DNA of 64,000 nt from Clostridiaceae bacterium AM27-36LB (GTDB lineage: Bacteria > Bacillota > Clostridia > Lachnospirales > Lachnospiraceae). A program made the position numbers and the translations under genes. The stretch spans positions 1-64,000 of the forward strand of contig QUJQ01000009.1 in assembly GCA_003480725.1 (NCBI GenBank), given 5' to 3'. Shown here one piece after another: positions 16,810-26,092 of the stretch (its first letter is position 1; the number at the start of each line of letters is the position of its first letter). The notes under the pieces are model-generated. The model ran no database searches, was not told the origin of the DNA, and saw nothing but the letters and a program-made list of their open reading frames with translations.

Positions 16810-19407
16810 TTAAACCGTCGTCACTTGTTTGATCACATACATGATCGTCAGAAGCTGGCCAGCCACAGCAGCTGCTGCAATTCCCCGGTCGATCCGCGTG
16901 GTCAGACTGATCCACCTGCCTCTTGCGGCTGTCAGAAGGATCAGCATAAACGGCAGAAAATATCTTCCCTGCACCCCTTCAATGGAGACATGTCCCATAG
17001 GTGTCCACTGGAACAACATGCCAAGAAGAATGAGCCCTGTGCAACCCAGACACAGGAAGATCATCCAGAACCGTTCAAAACCGCGGATCCGCACCTGTTT
17101 CTCCTGTGTATCCAGCGTCGTCAAGAACAAAAGGAACCAGAACAGCAGAACCACCAACATAGAGGTCTCGATCTCCACCCAGCCAAGCTTATAACCCACC
17201 AATGACTCCAGATAAAATCCAATCTTATCAAAAAATGTATTTGCCATCATATAGACAAATTCCAACGGATCCTTCAGAAAATATCCAATGGTATAACCGG
17301 TCAGAAATTCTGTTCCATCTCCGGTGCTGACCACGCTGGTTGCCGCGGTCGTCGTGACGATTCCGCTGACTGTTGTCATATGCTTTCCTGCAAATGCAAG
17401 CAGCGGAATGCCTGCCAGCGCCCCCACAGACAGATATTTTTCCCGTTTTCCGGCAAACCGAACCGCCGGGATCAGTATTGGAAGCAGGCAAAGCGGCACA
17501 TAGCTTCCATTCTTACAGTACAACAGAAGCAATGCCATCACTTCCAGCAGAAGCATCCGTTGGCCGGTCATCTTCTCTTCCTTGTAAATAGCTTCCAGAC
17601 AAAGGCATCCATAGAGCAGAAGTATCCCATGGGTGATTGCATCATGGGAAAAGGATGTACACTGCTGTAGATTGACCGGTAACATCGCCAGCACAAACAA
17701 GGTCATCTGCCCAAATGGCAGATGCTTCATGCCAAACCATGCCAGCAGGGCAAATGCCACCAGATTCAAGTATCTGGCGATCAGCAGCATCGGAACCGTT
17801 CCCAGTCCCAGCAGGCGGGCGAACGTCATGCCAAGTACCGCCGGCGCATAGAATAGAAAGCTACCTTCTATATTACTGTTGATCTCTGTCTCTACCATCC
17901 GGTCATCTGTCACTTTAGAGAATAGTCCATAATATACATTTCTGTAATTATGAATAGTCGGCGAGGATGTAAAATCAATGGCCGCATCGTCTGCTCTCAT
18001 AAGGCAGGTAGTATCTCCCAGAGATTCGTATCCCAGCAACTCGTTGCTATACCGATAAGCCATATCTATGTGCTTCGCTTCATCCGGCACCATCTGTGGG
18101 GTGAGAAGCACATTGTACACCAGTCCCAGGAATAGTACCGTCACTAAAAATACGGTGGTGAGCTTTGTCTTCCGTATAAAAGTCAGATATACAAACAGGC
18201 AGGCAAATGCTTCAGCACTCAGGAATAAAAAGAAGAAAAATTTCTTCAGGAAAATATTAAAATAAAGGTACGCACAGACGCAGGCTCCTTCCTCGCTGGT
18301 CATCAGACTTAAGCCCCGGTTCAGAAGCTCCGGCGAAAAAGTAAGCTCGATCTCATAGTCATGATCTGCCACGCCAGTCTGAGAGTCGTCAAACAGAAGT
18401 CCCACATATTCCCCGGAAATAAAGGAGGATGCAGCCACATCTGTCTCACACATGACCTGTCCTGTCGACAGATCTGTCACTCTGGCATGCATGATTCCCT
18501 CATCCGTCAATGTGTTATCCGCTTCCACAAAGAACCGCACGCCAAGACCTGTCAGTGAACCCTGTTCTGGATGCACCAGCTGTCGATAATATGCGTTCTC
18601 TTCGGTGATTTCCTGTGTCTCCCCATCTGGCTCCAGTATTGTTACCCGCTCTGTTGTATTCTGCGCGATCCGGATCTTCGTATCATAGAGATAGAAGAAG
18701 ATCAGTGCCACTGCCAGCACGGTACAGCCAAGACCGATCATCTGACGTACTCGATTGCCTTTTTTCTTTGGCAGCTTTATCTTTTCCTTTTTCACAGGTC
18801 GTACAAATCCGCCTGCTCCGTAGACACCGATACCTCCCAGCAGCAGGATCAGTCCGATCAGCATCGGCTTCTGGAACCTGTGTACCATGACGGTATATGT
18901 CAGATTGTAGACCAGGCTTTTCTCTATAGATCCTCCATCCATCTGTGCCGTTCCCGGATTGACCGTGACCTCATTGAGCCACACAGAAGGTCCTGCCTCC
19001 GGCGCGTCAGAAGATATCCGCACTGTCAGAGTCTTAGGACAACGGGAAAACTTCACAAACAAGAACTGATCTGCTTCCATATCTGTAAGTGGAGTAACGG
19101 TCTTACCGATCTGCTTCTCCCCGTCGTATGCACAGATCGACAGCTCGCCTTCTGTAAACTGATGTTTATTTATTGTAAAGAAAAATCCAATCTGACTGGC
19201 TGTCTCCGAAGGCATGTCCACCTGAAATATCAGCTCATGTCCCTCTGTCAGTTCTTCTGTTGCTGATTTTAAATTGGCCTGATTGGCTCCGGAAAGTCCC
19301 AAAGACCGTGCCTCTCTTACCGGGATCGCTGTACCTATCAGTACCACGGCCAGACAGATCAGCAGCCAGATGGCCAGATATTTTTTCTTGTTCTCCAGAT
19401 TCCGCAT
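16810..19407 (-). CDS. DUF2142-family membrane protein, probable GT-C glycosyltransferase
   Basis: 865 residues. There is one membrane helix near residue 15, an extracytoplasmic beta-rich domain (about 40-160), a second helix near 180, another extracytoplasmic domain, then about ten helices. The segment VLLTPQMVPDEAKHIDMAYRY is typical of DUF2142 proteins, where the acidic pair after the first loop is the presumed catalytic site of a GT-C fold. It is predicted to transfer sugars from a polyprenyl carrier outside the membrane. It heads the glycan operon and is set off from cdaR by a terminator. The extra N-terminal domains make it longer than minimal family members. Confidence 0.82.
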   Translation of the reverse strand: MRNLENKKKYLAIWLLICLAVVLIGTAIPVREARSLGLSGANQANLKSATEELTEGHELIFQVDMPSETASQIGFFFTINKHQFTEGELSICAYDGEKQIGKTVTPLTDMEADQFLFVKFSRCPKTLTVRISSDAPEAGPSVWLNEVTVNPGTAQMDGGSIEKSLVYNLTYTVMVHRFQKPMLIGLILLLGGIGVYGAGGFVRPVKKEKIKLPKKKGNRVRQMIGLGCTVLAVALIFFYLYDTKIRIAQNTTERVTILEPDGETQEITEENAYYRQLVHPEQGSLTGLGVRFFVEADNTLTDEGIMHARVTDLSTGQVMCETDVAASSFISGEYVGLLFDDSQTGVADHDYEIELTFSPELLNRGLSLMTSEEGACVCAYLYFNIFLKKFFFFLFLSAEAFACLFVYLTFIRKTKLTTVFLVTVLFLGLVYNVLLTPQMVPDEAKHIDMAYRYSNELLGYESLGDTTCLMRADDAAIDFTSSPTIHNYRNVYYGLFSKVTDDRMVETEINSNIEGSFLFYAPAVLGMTFARLLGLGTVPMLLIARYLNLVAFALLAWFGMKHLPFGQMTLFVLAMLPVNLQQCTSFSHDAITHGILLLYGCLCLEAIYKEEKMTGQRMLLLEVMALLLLYCKNGSYVPLCLLPILIPAVRFAGKREKYLSVGALAGIPLLAFAGKHMTTVSGIVTTTAATSVVSTGDGTEFLTGYTIGYFLKDPLEFVYMMANTFFDKIGFYLESLVGYKLGWVEIETSMLVVLLFWFLLFLTTLDTQEKQVRIRGFERFWMIFLCLGCTGLILLGMLFQWTPMGHVSIEGVQGRYFLPFMLILLTAARGRWISLTTRIDRGIAAAAVAGQLLTIMYVIKQVTTV

Positions 19408-19435
19408 TTTTCACATCCTCATGTAACAACAAAGG

Positions 19436-19465
19436 CAGGGGATGCTGTTATCCGCAGTTCCCCTG
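19436..19465 (-). terminator. Terminator between cdaR and the glycan operon
   Basis: CAGGGGA and TCCCCTG (19436-19465) form a stem with an inner CTG/CAG helix. On the minus strand a TTTGTTGTT tail follows. It separates the cdaA-cdaR unit from the surface-glycan genes. Confidence 0.6.
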
Positions 19466-19486
19466 TCTCATCTGTTTTCCTTCTTT

Positions 19487-20743
19487 TTAATCTGCTTTTT
19501 CAAGCTTTACATCCACCGTTAGATCGGAAGGACAGGAAAATCCATCCGGTAATGTGACGGCCACCGGCACCGTATAAGTACCTGCTTTCCTGTAACTGCT
19601 CAGATCTGCATGAACCTCCACAGCATCCATGGAAAGGGTCGCCAGATCGTGCTGCATGCCCCGGATCGGGATCTCCAGTGTATGGCTCTCATCCTTGTCC
19701 ACGGTCAGTCCATCTGGCAGATTGTCATAATTGATCTGCGCCGGTGCAAATGCATAATCCACAGTCTCAAGCTCCTGGATCTCCATAGTCACCACAATAC
19801 TCTTATCATCTTCCTTCGGAATCTGAATGCCTGTCGGCAGATACTGACTGATATCTACCGTATTCTGCACACTTCCGGTCTGGCCTTCCGGATTCAATGC
19901 TTCCGCCGGGATCTCCAGGTTCGAGATAGCGGTCAGTGCTGTCTTCTCTCCGGCAATGGTCACAGTCTCCGGCTTATAGGAAATGGATAACAGCCCATAA
20001 CCCTCCGGTGCTGCCTGACTCACATCAAAGCTGATGCCTACCAGCTTGGTGCTCAATGTAGTTGCCGTCACTTCAAAATCCCCGTTCTTACCTACATAAT
20101 CCAGGTAAGTGCCCTCAATAGCATCCCCATCACTGTTCTGAAGCTTCAGACTACAGCTTCTCACTGCCGTACCAGTAATTCCGGTAATATCTACCTCTGC
20201 TACTACCTGTTTGATCTTCTCAACCACCGATTCCGGTCCCGTGATCTCTACCAGAGACTGCTCCGGAACCAGAGAACCAAGTACCAGTCCGTCACTGGGC
20301 TCTCCTGTATATTTGGCAGTTACCTTGAACTGCTCGGTCACCTGTTTCTCAATGCTGACCAGCACATTGCTGCGATCCTGCTCAATCTTCTGAATGCTGC
20401 TGGATGGCAGACTTCCCACATAGCTGACTCCGATCTTCACCATGTTGTCATAGAGAAGATCCTTCTTCACATCCGCAGTGGCAAAAAAATCCTCTGCTTT
20501 CAGACTCTTTAACACAGAGGAACGGGCATAGACCGTCAGATTCACGATATCGGTTCCCTCTTCCACCCGGATTGTCTGATCCTGGGACGTCAGCACATCT
20601 GTATTGATCAGATTGACCTTCACACCACTGATCTTCTTATAAGACACCGCATCATCAATATTAACCACAACGACCCACAGAAGGACTGCCATGAGCAATG
20701 CGAGGATCTTAAACAACAGATTATCAAATATCTTTGCTTTCAT
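19487..20743 (-). CDS. cdaR: CdaA regulator, YbbR-domain protein
   Basis: About 418 residues with an N-terminal membrane helix (ILALLMAVLLWVVVV) followed by four or so YbbR repeats exposed outside the membrane. CdaR binds and modulates the diadenylate cyclase CdaA. The start at 20743 overlaps cdaA by 20 bp and matches the conserved MKAKIFDNLLFKILALL opening; a frame extended to 20785 adds an implausible charged leader. In most Firmicutes glmM follows cdaR, but here the next gene is a DUF2142 membrane protein behind a terminator. Confidence 0.9.
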   Translation of the reverse strand: MKAKIFDNLLFKILALLMAVLLWVVVVNIDDAVSYKKISGVKVNLINTDVLTSQDQTIRVEEGTDIVNLTVYARSSVLKSLKAEDFFATADVKKDLLYDNMVKIGVSYVGSLPSSSIQKIEQDRSNVLVSIEKQVTEQFKVTAKYTGEPSDGLVLGSLVPEQSLVEITGPESVVEKIKQVVAEVDITGITGTAVRSCSLKLQNSDGDAIEGTYLDYVGKNGDFEVTATTLSTKLVGISFDVSQAAPEGYGLLSISYKPETVTIAGEKTALTAISNLEIPAEALNPEGQTGSVQNTVDISQYLPTGIQIPKEDDKSIVVTMEIQELETVDYAFAPAQINYDNLPDGLTVDKDESHTLEIPIRGMQHDLATLSMDAVEVHADLSSYRKAGTYTVPVAVTLPDGFSCPSDLTVDVKLEKAD

Positions 20744-21593
20744 TCTTTCCCCGTCCTTTCCAGAGCCTGATCTTGCGGCTGTCATCGGTCTTTGGCTGCA
20801 GTGCCTGAAGCTGCTTCTTCAACTGCTCCTGATTAAGATTCCTTAAAAGTCTTCCGCCTCTTGCCACCGATACAGAACCAGTCTCTTCAGACACTACGAT
20901 AGTCAGAGAATCGCTGACTTCACTGACACCGACTGCCGCCCGGTGTCTGGTTCCCAATGCTTTGCTAAGCGTCATATTATCTGATAACGGCAGATAGCAG
21001 GTTGCCGAACGGATCCGGTTGCCTGACATGATCACCGCACCATCATGAAGGGGTGTATTTTTCTCAAAAATGTTCAGGATCAGCTGGCTGGATACCAGAG
21101 AATCAATAGAGATCCCCGTTCTCTCATATTCCTGCAGGCTTACTGCCTGTTCCAGAACGATCAATGCTCCTGTCCGTGCTTTTCCCATCTCAAAACAGGC
21201 CTTTACCAGTTCTCCGATGGTGCGGTCTGTCAACGTCTCTTCTACTTTCCGGCTGTTGTCAAAAGGCACGATGGATGTCAGCAGGTTATTCTCACCCAGC
21301 TGTTCCAGGGCCCGGCGAAGTTCCGGCTGAAATACTACAATGACCGCCATGATTCCAAGACTGAAGAAGTTCTTGGCGATCCACAGTATCGTGTTCATAT
21401 GGAACACATATGCCAGGATCAGCAGCGCAAACAGAACCGCAGATCCCTTCATCAGACTCCAGGCGCGGGTTGATTTGATCCATATCATCACATGATAAAT
21501 AATGAATGCCAATATAAGAATCTCGACCACATCTGACCAAGTAATATTCAATGCCGCCATGGACACATACTGATCCATCCATTCTGGTATCAT
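20724..21593 (-). CDS. cdaA: Diadenylate cyclase (c-di-AMP synthase)
   Basis: 289 residues. Three N-terminal membrane helices (to about residue 80) lead into the DAC domain, with the active-site motifs LHDGAVIM and GTRHRAAVG. It converts two ATP to cyclic di-AMP, the messenger that controls potassium and osmolyte transport and links to cell-wall integrity. The overlap with cdaR indicates coupled translation. AAAGG precedes the ATG. The longer C-terminal tail (LNQEQLKKQLQALQ onward) is basic. Confidence 0.95.
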   Translation of the reverse strand: MIPEWMDQYVSMAALNITWSDVVEILILAFIIYHVMIWIKSTRAWSLMKGSAVLFALLILAYVFHMNTILWIAKNFFSLGIMAVIVVFQPELRRALEQLGENNLLTSIVPFDNSRKVEETLTDRTIGELVKACFEMGKARTGALIVLEQAVSLQEYERTGISIDSLVSSQLILNIFEKNTPLHDGAVIMSGNRIRSATCYLPLSDNMTLSKALGTRHRAAVGVSEVSDSLTIVVSEETGSVSVARGGRLLRNLNQEQLKKQLQALQPKTDDSRKIRLWKGRGKNESKDI

Positions 21594-21635
21594 CTCTTCA
21601 CAACCTTTCTGTCTGTTTTTCCTCTTATACTTTGC

Positions 21636-22589
21636 TTAGTGACGCTTCCGCTGACCGGTGCGGTGTCTGGTGTTGATCCTCTTCACCTGCTTATCCGAAA
21701 CCGCAATCGACATCTTCGGAACAGCTTTCACATAATAATAATATTCGTCATCTTCAAACTGCGCATACTCTGTTCTGGAATAGTCCACGCTGAATACAAA
21801 GAACTCCACAGCCATGGCGATCACGATGGACACCAGCGTACCAAGAATCAGCTGAATGATCGGCACTTTCACCTGCATCACAAGTGCTCCTACCAGGAAC
21901 AGGACTATATTCGTCACCGCTCCGGCTCCGATCGCAATATGCCATGCATGATCTGCGCTCAGGCGATGGATCGCATAGACGATCATCAGGACAACGGCAA
22001 ATACCAGCACTGTCAGGATCACTGTCTTGTTATTCAGCACATTTTCCACCAGATAACTAAGTCTGGAAGTCATCTGTTCGGTCTCCGAGCTTGCCAGCAT
22101 GGCCTCATTGTTCTTCATGTAATAAATCAAATAATAAAAAACCGTTCCGCAGGCTACCGGCACCACACAGGCCGGTCCGCCAAGCAGTCCCATGGTCAGC
22201 GGAATCGCATATGGAATCTTCAGCAAAAATGCTATGGGCGTCAGCACCAGTACATATCCGTATTTGGGCGATACCCTGAAATACAGAATATACATAACCG
22301 CCAGAAGCCCGGCTGCCATGGCGAATACTTCCAGTGACAGTGCATATGCATGGGCACACACTAAAAGTCCTGCAAATACTGCGATCATATTGACCGGAAG
22401 AAAAGAACACAGAAGTGCCAGCAATAAAGACACCGCCGGTCCCGATAACTTCTGCATAAATCCGATCTGTTCGTTGATCATGAAAAAGGCAAACAATGCC
22501 AGTAAAAATTTTAACGCAGGCTTCAGATATACATCATATTTTCCGTAAAAGATCTTCAGCCGCTGCTTCATCTCAAGTAGTTCCGTCAT
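21636..22589 (-). CDS. Uncharacterised polytopic membrane protein
   Basis: 317 residues, about nine hydrophobic helices between residues 22 and 265, then a short cytoplasmic tail with DDEYYYYVKAVPKMSIAV and a very basic end (RINTRHRTGQRKRH). I do not recognise a characterised family. It overlaps the small membrane gene upstream by 17 bp and precedes cdaA by 42 bp, suggesting an operon with the c-di-AMP genes. The run of four tyrosines beside an acidic patch is distinctive. Transport or scaffold roles are possible, but nothing in the sequence decides. Confidence 0.75.
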   Translation of the reverse strand: MTELLEMKQRLKIFYGKYDVYLKPALKFLLALFAFFMINEQIGFMQKLSGPAVSLLLALLCSFLPVNMIAVFAGLLVCAHAYALSLEVFAMAAGLLAVMYILYFRVSPKYGYVLVLTPIAFLLKIPYAIPLTMGLLGGPACVVPVACGTVFYYLIYYMKNNEAMLASSETEQMTSRLSYLVENVLNNKTVILTVLVFAVVLMIVYAIHRLSADHAWHIAIGAGAVTNIVLFLVGALVMQVKVPIIQLILGTLVSIVIAMAVEFFVFSVDYSRTEYAQFEDDEYYYYVKAVPKMSIAVSDKQVKRINTRHRTGQRKRH

Positions 22590-23019
22590 GGTCCATTTCC
22601 TCCGTCAGAGATCCAGCATCCTTCATTTTCTCCTCTTTTGCATAGATCCCAGAGATTTTTTGAAGCGTATGGGAATATGCTCCCACACTCTTTTTAGCCG
22701 CCTGATAGCGGAACGAATAGACTCCATAGAGGAATCCTAAGTATATGACCATTGCTGCCACATACAGCCCAACGATCGTAGTTGCAAATCCCTTAAGATC
22801 CATATTATGAAGATTTTCCATTAAGTATTCCATTTTGCAGAAGACCCATAATGCCAGCATGGCAGCAAAACCGACCGTTCCCCAGAACCAGCCGAGCAGA
22901 AGCCTGACGCTGATATAGTCATGTCTGTAGTAGTCGGCGATCTTCATCTGTTTCTTGCCTTCTCCATTCTCATAGAGGGAGGCATGTGTCATTAAAATGA
23001 CCTTCTCTTCATTAATCAT
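22573..23019 (-). CDS. Uncharacterised small membrane protein
   Basis: 148 residues with two clear helices (about LLLGWFWGTVGFAAMLALWVF and IVGLYVAAMVIYLGFLYGVY) separated by a short loop, with cytoplasmic N- and C-termini by charge. I recognise no family. The C-terminus is charged and acidic (EEKMKDAGSLTEEMDHD). It overlaps the next membrane gene by 17 bp, so the two are translated together and may form a complex. GGTGGAG lies 10 bp before the ATG. Confidence 0.7.
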   Translation of the reverse strand: MINEEKVILMTHASLYENGEGKKQMKIADYYRHDYISVRLLLGWFWGTVGFAAMLALWVFCKMEYLMENLHNMDLKGFATTIVGLYVAAMVIYLGFLYGVYSFRYQAAKKSVGAYSHTLQKISGIYAKEEKMKDAGSLTEEMDHDGTT

Positions 23020-23059
23020 ACTACTGTCTCCACCTCATATAAATTATAGTATAACACAA

Positions 23060-23773
23060 TTAACTTCCTCTTCCAACACAAATGCATAAAAAATATACAG
23101 TCTGTGCACCATTTTCCAGCAATACCCTTGCCGCTTCATCAATCGTGCTGCCGGTGGTATAAATGTCATCTACTAATATGATTGTCTTAGGGAGAATGGA
23201 TCCTTTTCTGACAGAAAAGGCATTTTTAAGATTTGATACACGTTCTTGATCGTTCAACTGCTTCTGCGCTCTGGTTTTCTTGCTGCGGATCAATATTTTA
23301 CGTTCCACAGGGATCCCCATCCATCGTGACAGTTCCTCTGCCAGCACCTCTGCCTGATTAAACCCCCGCTTCCGTCTGCGGGATGGATGCAGCGGAACAG
23401 GAACCAATGCCTGTGCTTGCCAGAGTGCGGCTTCTCTTCCACAGCTTCTTACAATCTCTTCTGCGTAAAATGCAGCATATTCCCGTCTGCCTTCATACTT
23501 GAACTTTGCTATGGAGTGACGCATCCTCTCATCGTATATAAATGCTGCCCGTCCCTGCCGGTACTCATGATGCTTTCTGGTACAGTCCTGACAATATTCC
23601 CGCTCTTCTTCCAGAAGCGGTTTGCCGCACTTCCTGCATGCAGGCTGCCGTACAAGGGGAAGCTTCGTTCTGCAGATCCTGCAGACAAGCTCCCCCTTGT
23701 CCTCTACCACGTCATGGCACACCGGACATCTTTTTGGATATAAAAGTCCTATTAAAGTTTCTTTTATTCGCAT
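23060..23773 (-). CDS. comFC: ComF-family phosphoribosyltransferase-like protein
   Basis: 237 residues. The N-terminal third has paired cysteines of a zinc ribbon (CPVC, CRIC, CRKC, CQDC). The C-terminal PRTase fold has the PRPP loop IILVDDIYTTGSTIDEAA and ALVPVPLHPSRRRKRGFNQAE. ComFC is needed for late DNA handling in natural transformation in some Firmicutes, though the gene is kept in many species not known to be competent. It overlaps recD2 by 10 bp, placing two DNA-metabolism genes together. Confidence 0.92.
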   Translation of the reverse strand: MRIKETLIGLLYPKRCPVCHDVVEDKGELVCRICRTKLPLVRQPACRKCGKPLLEEEREYCQDCTRKHHEYRQGRAAFIYDERMRHSIAKFKYEGRREYAAFYAEEIVRSCGREAALWQAQALVPVPLHPSRRRKRGFNQAEVLAEELSRWMGIPVERKILIRSKKTRAQKQLNDQERVSNLKNAFSVRKGSILPKTIILVDDIYTTGSTIDEAARVLLENGAQTVYFLCICVGRGS

Positions 23774-25986
23774 CCTTCCACCTCTCTGATCCGGTCATAC
23801 AGTCCACTGTACCGGGTCTGCTCGCTGGCATTGTCGATCATCTGTGCAAACGTCTCCGGACTTCCCACCAGTGTCACACAAGAGCGTGCTCTTGTAACTG
23901 CTGTATACAGAAGATTTCGGTTCATAAGCATCCGCGGCCCTGTAAGCAGCGGGATCACCACTGCAGGGTACTCACTTCCCTGGGACTTGTGGATCGTCAC
24001 CGCATAGGCAAGCTCCAGTTCTTCCAGCATCTGGAAGCTGTAGGTGACTGTGCGGTAATCGTCAAACAGCACTTCCATGGTCTCTGCCAGAAGGTCGATC
24101 TGCTGCACGATTCCCATATCTCCATTGAAAATACCCGTTCCTTTGTCGATGGCGATTCCATAGCGGTTCCTTGCTTCCCACTCGATCTGATAGTTATTCT
24201 TAATCTGCATAACCTTATCGCCTTCGCGGAACCGCCCTCTGGCAGTCTCCTTTTCATTTTTCTCAGGAGATGGCGGGTTGAGATATCTCTGAAGCATCTC
24301 GTTCAGGTTCTCCACTCCCAGGCTTCCTTTTCGCATAGGCGTCAGTACCTGAATATCTGTAGGTCTTGCATCCACATATCTGGGCATCTTCTCCTGCACA
24401 AGAGCAAGCACAACGCGTAGAATGACATTGGGATCCTGCCGCTGCAAAAAGAAGAAATCCCGGCTTTTGTTATCCAATGTCACATGCTCGCCCCGGTTGA
24501 TCTTGTGGGCATTCACAATAATATCGCTCTGGCTTGCCTGACGGAAGATCCTGGTCAGCTGTACTACCGGACAGCTTCCGGCTCTGATAATGTCCTTCAG
24601 CACACAGCCCGGACCGACACTTGGCAGCTGGTTGATATCACCCACCAGGATCAGTCTGGTTCCCACACTGACAGCTTTCAGCAAGGCATTCATCAGGAAA
24701 ATGTCTACCATGGACATTTCATCAATGATGATCACATCCGCTTCCAGCGGATTTTCTTCATTCCGTTCAAAGGAGGCTGTGCTGCGGTCGTCAGAAGGCA
24801 CCCCAGACAGCTCCAGAAGCCGGTGGATCGTCACTGCCTCCCAGCCGGTGGCTTCCGTCATCCGCTTGGCTGCGCGGCCTGTAGGTGCCGCCAGAAGGAT
24901 CTCCATATCCTCCGTCTCAAAATACCGGATAATGGCATTGATCGTGGTCGTCTTACCGGTACCAGGTCCTCCCGTGATGACCAGCACACCATTTTTCACT
25001 GCTTCCACCACTGCTTTTCGCTGCATCTCATCCAGAGTGATCGATGCCTGCTTCTCCACTTTAGAAAGCTTTTTCACGATCTGGATTTCTTCCATCTCAC
25101 ATTCCAGATTCAGATCATGCAGCATCTTGGCCACGTTCAGCTCCATATAGTAATACTGTCCATACCAGACCATGACTTTTCCATTCTGCTCTTTCATGAC
25201 CAGCTTCCGATCCATACAAAGATTCATGAGCTGGGTCTCCATCTGCTCTTCCTCCACGCCCAGAAGTGCAGATGCTCTGTGCAGCAGATCCTCCTTCGGA
25301 AGACAGGTATGTCCCTCTCCGGTGGCCTGTAACAGCACATAGAGCAGACCGCTGCGGATTCGATAATCGGAATCTGTATGAATGCCGATCCGGCTGGCGA
25401 TCTCATCTGCAATCTTGAATCCTATGCCGAAAATATCATCAGCCAGACGATATGGATTCTCCTCCACTACCTGATAGGTCCGGTTGCCATACTGCTGATA
25501 GATCTTCACCGCCAGTGGCACTGAGATCCCATACTGGGTCAGGAACATCATGGCCTGGCGAAGATCCTTCTTCTCTTCCATCTGGGCAGAGATCTCCATG
25601 GCTTTCTTCTCGCTGATTCCTTTGACTTCTGCCAGGCGCTCCGGTTCTTCTTCAATAATGCGGAAGGTATCCCCTTTGAATCTGCGGACGATACGCGCCG
25701 CCATGGCAGCTCCGATCCCTTTGATGGCTCCGCTTCCCAGATATCTCTCCATGGCCGTCTCATCTTCCGGCGCCAGCAGCTCATACTGCTCCACCTGAAG
25801 CTGCTCTCCATATAGCGGATGTTCTTTCATATATCCGCTGACCTGTACCAGTTCCCCTTCTGCAAGCACAGAAAAAAGTCCCACACAGGTCAGTTCTTCT
25901 TCCTCACTGACCAGCTGGAACACCGTATACCCATTGTCATTGTTGCGGAACACAATGTGCTCCACATATCCCTTTCGTACTTCCAT
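23764..25986 (-). CDS. recD2: ATP-dependent DNA helicase RecD2
   Basis: About 740 residues of the long RecD family. An N-terminal OB-like region is followed by tandem helix-hairpin-helix segments (GSGAIKGIGAAMAARIV, LAEVKGISEKKAMEI), then an SF1B helicase core. The core has Walker A TGGPGTGKTTT, Walker B IIDEMSMVD, VGDINQLPSVGPG and the C-terminal AVTIHKSQGSEYP and YTAVTRAR motifs. It unwinds DNA 5' to 3' and acts in repair and replication without RecBC. I chose 25986, where AGGAG precedes the ATG by 5 bp, rather than 25 bases of extra frame. Confidence 0.95.
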   Translation of the reverse strand: MEVRKGYVEHIVFRNNDNGYTVFQLVSEEEELTCVGLFSVLAEGELVQVSGYMKEHPLYGEQLQVEQYELLAPEDETAMERYLGSGAIKGIGAAMAARIVRRFKGDTFRIIEEEPERLAEVKGISEKKAMEISAQMEEKKDLRQAMMFLTQYGISVPLAVKIYQQYGNRTYQVVEENPYRLADDIFGIGFKIADEIASRIGIHTDSDYRIRSGLLYVLLQATGEGHTCLPKEDLLHRASALLGVEEEQMETQLMNLCMDRKLVMKEQNGKVMVWYGQYYYMELNVAKMLHDLNLECEMEEIQIVKKLSKVEKQASITLDEMQRKAVVEAVKNGVLVITGGPGTGKTTTINAIIRYFETEDMEILLAAPTGRAAKRMTEATGWEAVTIHRLLELSGVPSDDRSTASFERNEENPLEADVIIIDEMSMVDIFLMNALLKAVSVGTRLILVGDINQLPSVGPGCVLKDIIRAGSCPVVQLTRIFRQASQSDIIVNAHKINRGEHVTLDNKSRDFFFLQRQDPNVILRVVLALVQEKMPRYVDARPTDIQVLTPMRKGSLGVENLNEMLQRYLNPPSPEKNEKETARGRFREGDKVMQIKNNYQIEWEARNRYGIAIDKGTGIFNGDMGIVQQIDLLAETMEVLFDDYRTVTYSFQMLEELELAYAVTIHKSQGSEYPAVVIPLLTGPRMLMNRNLLYTAVTRARSCVTLVGSPETFAQMIDNASEQTRYSGLYDRIREVEGCE

Positions 25987-26015
25987 CCCCGCTCCTGTCA
26001 TGGATTTTGTGTAAA

Positions 26016-26042
26016 AAGGACATGGCGCACTGCCATGTCCTT
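26016..26042 (-). terminator. Terminator after mreB
   Basis: AAGGACATGGC and GCCATGTCCTT form a perfect 11-bp stem with a 5-nt loop. On the minus strand the second arm runs into TTTTT. It separates mreB from the recD2-comFC genes. Confidence 0.9.
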
Positions 26043-26092
26043 GATAGATCGTATGATATATTCAGAATCACATGTGCATAGTTCTGAATGAT

